Of a stretch of 64,000 bases of DNA, positions 56,630 through 64,000 are shown one piece after another. This DNA is from Periplaneta americana. Lineage: Eukaryota > Arthropoda > Insecta > Blattodea > Blattidae. The translations under genes were made by a program, and so were the position numbers. The DNA lies in assembly GCF_040183065.1 (NCBI RefSeq), contig NC_091117.1, positions 105,621,501 through 105,685,500 of the forward strand, in the 5' to 3' direction. Positions within the stretch are counted from its first letter, which is position 1. Every line of letters starts with the position of its first letter. The notes under the pieces are model-generated. The model was given only the letters and a program-made list of their open reading frames with translations. It ran no database searches and was not told the origin of the DNA.

Positions 56630-56790
56630 CGGCCAACCCTATCCGTACCGCGTCGAATTCGTACAAGATCCATACTGCAGTCTTTGCAATCTACGGGAAC
56701 ACATGGACATAAACCACCTCAAAAAATGTCCAGCACTCTGCAAAACAACTGAAGACATTGGAAAGCACGAGGTTTATTAGAAAGTGTATG
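56630..56790 (+). pseudogene. LINE Cys/His C-terminus, displaced
   Basis: Translation PYPYRVEFVQDPYCSLCN, then REHMDINHLKKCPALCKTTE. The C-X2-C-Xn-H-X4-C arrangement is what follows the GHDxLGxHL motif in RNase H-type LINEs, so this is probably the continuation of the protein broken at about 55285. The spacing implies a 1.3-kb later insertion. Confidence 0.6.
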
Positions 56791-57170
56791 ATCATGTTCA
56801 TTGTCCACTTGACATTAGAATAATTAAATCAATTATTTCATAATTTAAATTGGTTTTGCTTTCTTTTTAATTTGTTACAATGCGACTGCATCTATTGTTC
56901 GTTTATTTACCAACGTTGAAACAGATAAACAGTGAAATGGTACATCGTTTTGGAGAGATGAATGCTAAAGGATTCAGCATGGTATTCACGTTACAGTTGG
57001 AGAAAACTTAGGGAAAATGCCAAACCAGATAGTCAGAAAAAGCAGGATTGGAACGCACGTCCTACTGGGCTAATTCTGAATTGTTTCTCACATCCTCTTG
57101 ATATAATGGTTACCTTACCTGACTATAAGCCAAGAGATGTCTCTTCGCCATTATTAGTGGCAGAAGAACT
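56791..57170. other. unrecognised DNA
   Basis: A 77-codon frame starts at 56962 and runs into the following repeat. No domain is recognised. Confidence 0.35.
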
Positions 57171-57834
57171 TTTGTTACCGAACACATGGCGATAAAATTT
57201 CTGTGGTCACTCATAATGGTTATTCAAAATTGTCCACTTATTTCAAAAATGTTATCCCAGACAAAAATGTCATGATAATTGCGTTACAGCAATATGCAAT
57301 ATTTTTGCTTTCCTTACCATCAGACAATCAGAGTTTCAAGTCCATGGACAGTACAGTAGTGTGGCCTAGAAAAGAAGAATCAAAATTCGTGTGCTCCAGG
57401 ACGAAAGTCCTCGCTGTATCTGGTTATATATTATGTTATATCAACTACGAACATGATGTGGACTTCTCAACGTTCAACAATACAATCCATGTTGTCCATT
57501 ACAAACTTTCCTATGACATGTCAGGAATTTTTCAGAGAATGAGTATTACAAAAGATTTATTCATCAGAAAAAAAATATTTGTGATTTTATGTCAGAGCAG
57601 TTGTATTTTTGTGTTTCAATCCTGTAATAATTTCATTTAATTGAGTGATAATATTATAATCATAGGGCTTAATAATAACTGATCGTCCTGTGGAACAACA
57701 GGTGTCCCCGAATTTGACGTAAAAATCTGGTAACCTTAGTCTAAGGCAATGTTTCTCAACCAGTGGTATTCGTATTTTTAATAATTTTTCCCTTGGTATT
57801 GCTAATATTACGTTTGTTACCGAACACATGGCGA
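57171..57834. repeat. segment bounded by 22-bp direct repeats
   Basis: A 22-bp word, TTTGTTACCGAACACATGGC plus GA, occurs at 57171-57192 and again at 57813-57834, exactly. The 620 bp between hold a 145-codon frame (57203-57640) with no recognised domain, and CAGTGGTATTCG near 57772. It could be an inserted element with a long target duplication, or a duplicated exon-like word. Confidence 0.75.
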
Positions 57835-58318
57835 CATAAAGACATAAAGACACGCATTAGATATTAAGTCTGTGTGGGCAGTTCTTCGCTTTCACGAAAC
57901 AAAGAGTTTATTTTTGTGTTTATATATTTCAGAGTCCAGTTTATCATATTTTATTTAAATTATAAATAAGGCAAGAAACTGTTTAAACCAAGAAAATAAT
58001 CTAAACGAGCTATAATTACAATTAAGTAAATAATAGATCACATTTCACGAAAGCTGGCTCAAACTTTCTCTTAAGCAAAACTTTTTCATAACCATATTTA
58101 CATTTTCTTTGGTTCATTTAATTTGTAACACTGTACAGCAGACTTGCCCAAAGCAATAAGTAATGCCGAATCACAGATGAATGCAGCTCGCAACACTTCA
58201 GACTACGTTTGATGAGTGGGGATGGAGAGGTAGTTGAAAAAATCACATAGTGTAGCAGTGGTGGATTACTTTATTTAACTGTTACCAATGGCTATTTATT
58301 TATTGAATTATGTAATAA
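57835..58318. other. unrecognised DNA
   Basis: AT-rich, with nothing recognised up to the piggyBac-like terminus. Confidence 0.45.
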
Positions 58319-58799
58319 TTAACCCATTAGTGCATAGTGTCCGAAAAATCGAACACAAAAGAATTTTGTTGTACAGGTTACAGTGTTCGAGCTAATTTGC
58401 TTAAAATATGCTATATTACTTCCTCAATGTAGCAGCTATATTGATTTTAGCAGTTTCTGCTTTTCAGCTTGAATTTTCAGTGTTAGAGAACACACATTGT
58501 TAAGATAGCAACCAAGCAGTACGATGTTGTGCGCAAGGGGTAACTAAATTTATAAATTAATATATTTTATAACAATGTAATTTTTTGATACTAGGCTTAT
58601 ACTATTGTCAATGCTTTCATTATTGAACCAGCACATAAAAATCTCCATTGTCGTTAAAATGTTTGTTGTTAACGAATTGTAAATGTTAACGTCCGAAAAA
58701 TAGGACGCTATGCTCTGGATACAGTTACAATGAAATTTGTAATACGAATGCTGTTATGATATTTTCGTTACTCTTTTTCAGCATAAATGTGAACGAGAT

Positions 58800-60410
58800 A
58801 TTGAAATAATTGAAAATAAAGATAAATTGCATAAGAGGAGCTCATTTATTATGTTATATCACCATACGATGGGTTGGTCACATACGGACAGCCACAAATC
58901 TGATGAACACGAAGCCAATCTCAATCACCTTGGCAGAAAAATGCTTATTAGTGCTTGTGAATTACAGAGTGGTTGTAAGGACAGTGATGGTGTTTCTGCA
59001 ATATGAGGCACGTCCAGAAAGTAAGTTTCCCTGGGGCTGTTTAGAGATAGAAACAATTTCTTTCACGGAAGGATTTATTGGAACAGATAAAGCAACTTTT
59101 GAGCCATTTTTCAACATATTTCCTACAGGAATTCAGACATTTCTCATACCGTGGGATCAACTTTTATATGTCTGTGTCGTAGAAGTTTGTCGCCTGGGAT
59201 CGGAAGCAGTGTGTGACAGCTGCCAGCACCTCTCTCCTCCCAGACGCTGTGAAAATACTGACAGGACAGGAGTTTGTTGAGGTGTAAGAAAAATGGTAAT
59301 CGCTCAACCTCTTACGGCTCTGTGCATAACAACTCTTCTGCCGGGAGGTGTTTCAATGCCCATCCTACAGCCCAGATCTCGCTCCCTAATCAATAACATT
59401 GGAATTTCCGAGCATGGAAGATATAAAGTGTCTTTTTGATAACTACTGTACATCTGTGAAGTTGTTTATGCATCTCGCTGAAAAAATGGATTGCGCTACG
59501 GGATCGGAACCAGTGTGTGACAGCCGTCTGCACTCTCTCCTCTCTGACGCTGTGAAAATGCTGACCGGACAGGAATTTGTTGAGGTGTAAGAAATATGGT
59601 AATCGCTCAACCTCTTAAGGCTCAGTGCATAACAGCTCTTCTGCTGGGAGGTGTTTCAACATTCACCCTACAGCCCAGATCTCGCTCCCTAATCAATGCA
59701 GTTGGAATTTCCGAGCATGGAGTATATAAAGTGCCTTTTTGATAACTACTTTACATCTGTGAAATTGTTTATGCATCTCGCTGAAAAAAGGGATTTTCGC
59801 TAGGGAACTTGACTGGAAAATAGAACTGAAAACTGTCCTCTGTGAATTCAAGAAAAAAAGTGACAGATTGACATGACTTCAGAACCTGTAATAACGACCT
59901 TATTGTTCGAAGGAATGATAACAGCGTTGTTACAACAGCCACTAACTTTGAAAACATGATGAAGTGAAAAATAATGTAAAGTTTCCATTTCTCAGCCTAT
60001 ACTATTTTCTTCGAACAACAAAGGAATGGGAGGAGTACATAAGAACGATCAGTATGTGACTTCATACAGATCCAGAATGGTCAGAAGAAATGATGCTAGC
60101 CAATATTAGCGTACATATCGGACGACAGTGTAGTGTAGTGTAGCGGTTACTCTACAGGAAACAAAATACTGGCAAAAACGTCTACAATTTCGACGTTTTT
60201 TTGGAATTAGCACTGCTAAAAACATACGGACAAACAACATATCAAGGAAAAAGTGCACCTACGAATATTAAGGCTGTATGGTTATGAGGACTGAACCACT
60301 GGTTCAAAGAGAAGTGTAGTAAGTGCAAGGACAAACCCAAATTTATATGTTGCAAATGTAAAATCTGTCTTCACCGTAAATGTTTCACAGAATACCACAA
60401 CCAGTAGTAA
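58800..60410 (+). pseudogene. piggyBac 1 transposase remnants
   Basis: The N-terminal part (about 58830-59000) is only tentatively readable: SDEHEANLNHLGRKML, acidic as in piggyBac N-termini. The mariner fragment 59005-59804 interrupts it. Downstream, NDNSVVTTATNFEN (about 59915-59960) and NNKGMGGVHKNDQYVTSYRS (60017-60076) correspond to the VxWxDNxxV and YNxxMGGVDxxDQ region of the DDD domain; the usual Asp of GGVD is His. The C-terminus WFKEKCSKCKDKPKFICCKC, then KICLHRKCFTEYH, is the Cys-rich zinc finger that piggyBac transposases use for DNA binding. Many frameshifts; inactive. Confidence 0.75.
59005..59804 (+). mobile_element. mariner-like fragment with 304-bp tandem duplication
   Basis: The start GAGGCACGTCCAGAAAGTAA resembles a mariner terminus. 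Inside, PSYSPDLAP is the third-Asp motif of a mariner transposase, and an SMEDIK motif follows. Units 59197-59500 and 59501-59804 are tandem copies with scattered differences, each containing GTGTGACAGC, GGACAGGA-TTTGTTGAGGTG and CAGCCCAGATCTCGCTCCCT. The N-terminal half is mostly missing. It lies inside the piggyBac 1 transposase region. Confidence 0.7.
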
Positions 60411-61509
60411 ATATATGCCAGTTGTTACCTAAAGTAAAATAAATACGTGGCAGTAAGTGATTTTGAGTGATTAGGGGGATCTTATTATTATAAAATACCT
60501 AAAATAAGAAACGGCAATGTAACTGATCAGTGTGCATAGCGTCCGATTTTTCGGACGGCCTGTATTTCTCAAACGAGAAAAAATGAAACGTTTTATTGCT
60601 TAACCCATTTATGCCCAGGTGGGTCGTTTTCGACCCATTGATTAAAATTATTTTCCACGCGAATTAGTCTAGGTAACACTACGTATCTACTTTTCTTAAA
60701 TGCACAAAGGTACAATGCACTTGTGGAACACGCGGGAAACCAACAGACCACGTCATTATTGCCGAATAAATATGACGCAACTACCGTTTGCCTTGGAGAA
60801 GAAAAAGTGAGTAAAAACTCTGTTCAATCCGTGAATTTGATTAACAATCAGTGTTTCCTGCCAAGAAGATTCAGGAGAATATGTATCTTGTATGTTTTTG
60901 TCAATATTTACGCTATTTGCTGTGCAGTAGGGCTTAGAATTTAGTGTGGGTCGATAACGACCCACTAAGCACTTATTCGAGGATTACATTTCACATAGCT
61001 TTTCATCATGAAATCATTTTGTTTTCTTATTATTTTCCTTTGAGCGATGTTTTACGAACAACTACCTCAATAGAAGTTTGTGTAAGGATTAGGAGTGCTT
61101 TTGGGAATGATAATTCTGATAGCACTTCTCAGAATATCTCAGGCTTATTACCGCTTTCGTTTACAACATTGTTTTATTTGTGTAATATTATATCTCACTG
61201 CTTGGGATGCACTCTGGATAGTCTTTGACGAACTAAGTAGTTAATAATTCTCTGCACTAGCGGCACCTATGAGAGTGAGAGCCGAGTGTGAATAACAATC
61301 AGAATGACCCCGTTTTGTCTTTTTATTCCCTTCATGAGAGTCCCCTACTGGCCCCATCTGAAAACTGAGATCCTTCATTACAGTTTCCATAATCATAATT
61401 ATTCCCTCTTTTCAGATTCACTGGTCTGACAGTAATCTAAATTCTAGGATAGTTGGAGAGATCTGATTCTTCCGAAACCCCAAAATACGGGGCATATATA
61501 TTCATTGGT

Positions 61510-62169
61510 CTGCCTGAGGATAACGGATGCAGATTCTGGAGGTGAAGATTGCAAGGACTCCGACTGAGCTCAACTACAAGCCACAGCAGAGTTAGTGACA
61601 GAGCTACTAGACATTGTTCAGCCTTATGATGAGGAAAGAGGCACCGATATTAGAAAAGATTCAGACCTTATCAGCAATGAAATTGAGAATTTCCCACCAC
61701 CGACACGTAGAATAAAGCGAGAAAGAAATAAAGGTGAGCATCACGTCTAACGAACATGAAGTAGCCCCTTTACAAGAAGAGGAAATCAAAGTTTGTCTGC
61801 CTTATGTTTTCCGTAAATATAATTGCAATATGAGTGGAGTACATATTTCTGATACACGTGGAAAAAATGGCACATACCATTACTTTTATGGTTATTAGAT
61901 GTGTACATGAACAATGGTTGGCTTCTCAGTCAGTCGGTCATATGGAAAGTCTTTAGATGCACTCGCCTTCGGCCACGAAATAACGCAAGCCTAAAATATG
62001 ACACTTCTCCAAAGAGTGGAAGACGAGTTCGTTCCTTCGATACCATCAAAGAACACCGGAGAAAGGATCACTGTGGGCACTATAGCCCAACAACAAAGAC
62101 GGCGATACAAGATTTGTGGCAATGTAAAAGCATGTCAGAGATGCACCATATCATGAGTAGAACTAAGAA
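61510..62169 (+). pseudogene. piggyBac 2 transposase fragment
   Basis: An acidic N-terminal piece (RITDADSGGEDCKDSD) is followed by ELLDIVQPYDEERGTDIRKD and PPPTRRIKRERNKGE. A later region reads MSGVHISDTRGKN in one frame and KKWHIPLLLWLLDVYMNNGW with LL in another, corresponding to GVDxxD and KKWWxPxxxxLLDxxxxNxW of piggyBac proteins. LRPRNNASLKYDTSPKSGRR and a Cys/His-poor end follow. The middle part with the first catalytic Asp is missing. It is truncated by the SINE at 62182. Confidence 0.65.
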
Positions 62170-62181
62170 CTTATGTCATGT

Positions 62182-62435
62182 ATTTTTGGTAGGTTATTTT
62201 ACGATGCTGTACCAACATCTCATGTTATTTAGTGTCTGAATGAGATGAAGGTGATAATACCGGTGAAAAGTATCCAGGGTCCAGCACCGATAGTTACAAA
62301 GCATTTGCTCATATTGGGTTGAGGGAAAAGCCCGGAAAAAAACCTCAACCAGGTAACTTTCCCCGACCGGGATTCGAACCCGGACAACCTGGTTTCGCGG
62401 CCAGACGCGCCAACCGTTACTCCACAGGTATGGAC
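62182..62435 (-). mobile_element. tRNA-derived SINE (family S8), complete copy
   Basis: Minus-strand head ACCTGTGGAGTAACGGTTGG (A box) and B box GGGTTCGAATCCCGG. The body carries AAGTTACCTGGTTGAGG, GGTGCTGGACCCTGGATAC and CATTCAGACACTAAATAAC, ending ATAACCTACCAAAAAT. Exact 12-bp duplication CTTATGTCATGT at 62170-62181 and 62436-62447. Confidence 0.93.
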
Positions 62436-62961
62436 CTTATGTCATGTTCTATCATTTATTGTATGTTTCAAATTATTTATTTCTTCAAGTACAAGGTTTC
62501 CTTTCAGATTTGTGAATGTGAATGTAGCTCTCAGGGAAATTATAATTATTATTCAATAAATATTTAAAAAAAAAAATAGTATGCGTTTTTAATATGATAA
62601 TGGTTTGTTTATACATTACTTTTAAATTTAACAAGTTGCATACTACGAAAAAGCATAAATAAAACAAGAAATCATGAAAGCATTATAATAAACAAATTCT
62701 CGAGGAAGTGTCTAGTGGATCGTTATCGACCCATCCCATAAATTTTTACCGAAGTAACAAAACCAGTATTTTCATAGTTCCTCACGCTTACAACGTCCCC
62801 CTGACTCACTTACAACGATATGTGAAACAAAAATAAAAAAAATAATAATAATAATCTGGGCATAAATGGGTTAATATGTGTTGAACTGATGCTATACAGC
62901 AAATTTTTACGAAAAAAATTCTTTTAAATACAAAATCCAACTTTATGCACTAATGGATTAA

Positions 62962-63172
62962 TATATATTTACATGAAATTATTCCATATATTTAGCCTAG
63001 TTTTTTTAATATAATACAATCAAGATTTGTTTGAAAATGAATAGGCCTGTAATGTATGTTACTATGTTCAGTGAGCCAGCGTATAATGTGTCAATAGCAC
63101 TGTATAATAGATAAAAAGTACAATATAGAGACAATTGGTTTACACATATGCTTAGGATGGAACCATTTAGAA

Positions 63173-63227
<55 letters not shown>

Positions 63228-63377
63228 TGTTGCCAGAACAAAGATACATATTGATTTTTTTACATAAGAACTCAATTATAAACCTGTTGGAAAACAAAAT
63301 ATCATTATTGAATCTGTAACAGGCCAGGAGACTTAATCCATGCAGTTTATGGTGATGATTATGATGATAATGATGAC

Positions 63378-63425
<48 letters not shown>

Positions 63426-64000
63426 CCAATTTTAAATTGATGTAATGGTTGGGCTGATGTTACCGGTGCGGCGCAATATTCCATATTGTTGCTGTATCAT
63501 AATAATCAGTGTCCACACTTGAAAGCAAGAAGTTCTGATGAGAGGCTCATGCGATGATCCAGTCCTGAAGGAATAATTTGTAGCCGTGAGCAGGCAGCAT
63601 TATGAGTAGAGTGGGCGGCGGGTTGGGATGAGGGACTGGTGTCGGGTTACATTCCTCTGACAGCGCCCCCTTCCCCACATCGGCCCCTGGTAACCCGAGA
63701 ACCTGCATGGGGTATGCACACATCGCCGTGTTGCCATATTTCCCAGAGACACGCCATAAACAGTTTCATCATCTCCTGTACACAAGTTACGAATTGAGCG
63801 CAGCGTCAGAACCCAGTGGAAACTTTCGAGACTTCTGCCAGCACTTCAATGAGACATGATGACATGCTATTGCGTATAAAATTACACAATTGTCCCTTAG
63901 TAAAACTATTAAGATTTTTTTTTAATTAGCAGCTACTCTTTCGTTTTCAAAAGTATTATTATATTTTTCAAATATGTATTTAACACAAAAATACTGGACG
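62962..64000. other. unrecognised DNA with two AAT-type microsatellites
   Basis: (AAT)n lies at 63173-63223 and (TTA)n at 63378-63425. 63600-63790 is GC-richer with no motif-bearing frame. Poly-Tyr and poly-Asn frames here are microsatellite artefacts. Confidence 0.5.

Larger units (their letters stand above)
60604..62870 (+). mobile_element. piggyBac-like element 2 (inner)
   Basis: Perfect 15-bp inverted ends CCCATTTATGCCCAG / CTGGGCATAAATGGG, flanked by TTAA at 60600-60603 and 62871-62874. The word TGGGTCGTTTTCGACCCA (60620) and relatives TGGGTCGATAACGACCCA (60947) and TGGATCGTTATCGACCCA (62716) sit near both ends. The interior has a degraded transposase and a SINE (62182-62435). Confidence 0.9.
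58323..62957 (+). mobile_element. piggyBac-like element 1 (outer)
   Basis: Ends CCCATTAGTGCATA (left) and TCCATTAGTGCATA (complement of right), directly flanked by TTAA at 58319-58322 and 62958-62961, the piggyBac target. Inside are a decayed transposase (about 58800-60410), a mariner fragment and a complete second piggyBac-like element (60604-62870). The palindromic word GTCCGAAAAAT-CGGAC recurs near the ends (58339, 58691, 60540). Confidence 0.85.

Noticed and set aside
63006..63429. Open frames with long Tyr and Asn runs
   Set aside because: They are translations of (AAT)n/(TTA)n microsatellites, not proteins.

Overview
This is AT-rich, repeat-dominated insect nuclear DNA. I recognise no host protein-coding gene. 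The RT families (notably one ending in a (GTAA)n tail), mariner, Tc1, pogo, piggyBac and hAT remnants, many tRNA-derived SINEs and long AAT microsatellites point to an arthropod. The particular LINE C-termini and SINE consensus sequences resemble, from memory, those of cockroaches, with Periplaneta americana as my best guess. The species call is an inference; a BLAST search would settle it.

Layout. 0-5 kb holds two tRNA-derived repeats and otherwise unrecognised DNA. 5-9.1 kb is a minus-strand RTE-like LINE (LINE A). It is split by the 3' end of a different, CR1-like LINE, and its 5' end carries an exact 159-bp duplication. 9.3-9.6 kb is an RTE C-terminal relic. 11.0-15.8 kb is a nearly complete two-ORF LINE of Tx1/L1 type: an intact ORF1 with a zinc knuckle, and an ORF2 broken by one frameshift and two stops. 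17.4-22.7 kb is a deep transposon nest. A long-armed palindromic element is interrupted by a mariner, by a LINE B copy that carries its own TA-flanked insertion, and by a Sola-like element with an AATT duplication.

26.3-38.8 kb holds three plus-strand copies of LINE B with exact 11-14 bp target duplications, a dead Tc1-like transposase and several SINEs. 40.7-44.0 kb holds a transposase fragment, a 7-bp array, three SINEs, and a pogo-like element containing a Tc1 mini-element. 47.8-52.0 kb has a hAT-like element inserted in an AAT microsatellite, two LINE C-terminal scraps, and a hAT-in-hAT-with-SINE nest. 53.5-54.1 kb is a Tc1-type terminal-inverted-repeat element whose right arm has become a tandem array. 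54.7-56.8 kb is a split RNase H-bearing LINE 3' end. 58.3-63.0 kb is one piggyBac-like element inside another, with mariner and SINE insertions.

Almost all coding sequence belongs to selfish elements, most of it decayed. The functional relations are parasitic: SINEs depend on LINE machinery, and the short TA-flanked elements depend on relatives' transposases. Copy similarity and intact reading frames suggest LINE B and the Tx1-like LINE moved most recently. All family names are from motif reading by eye, without database searches.
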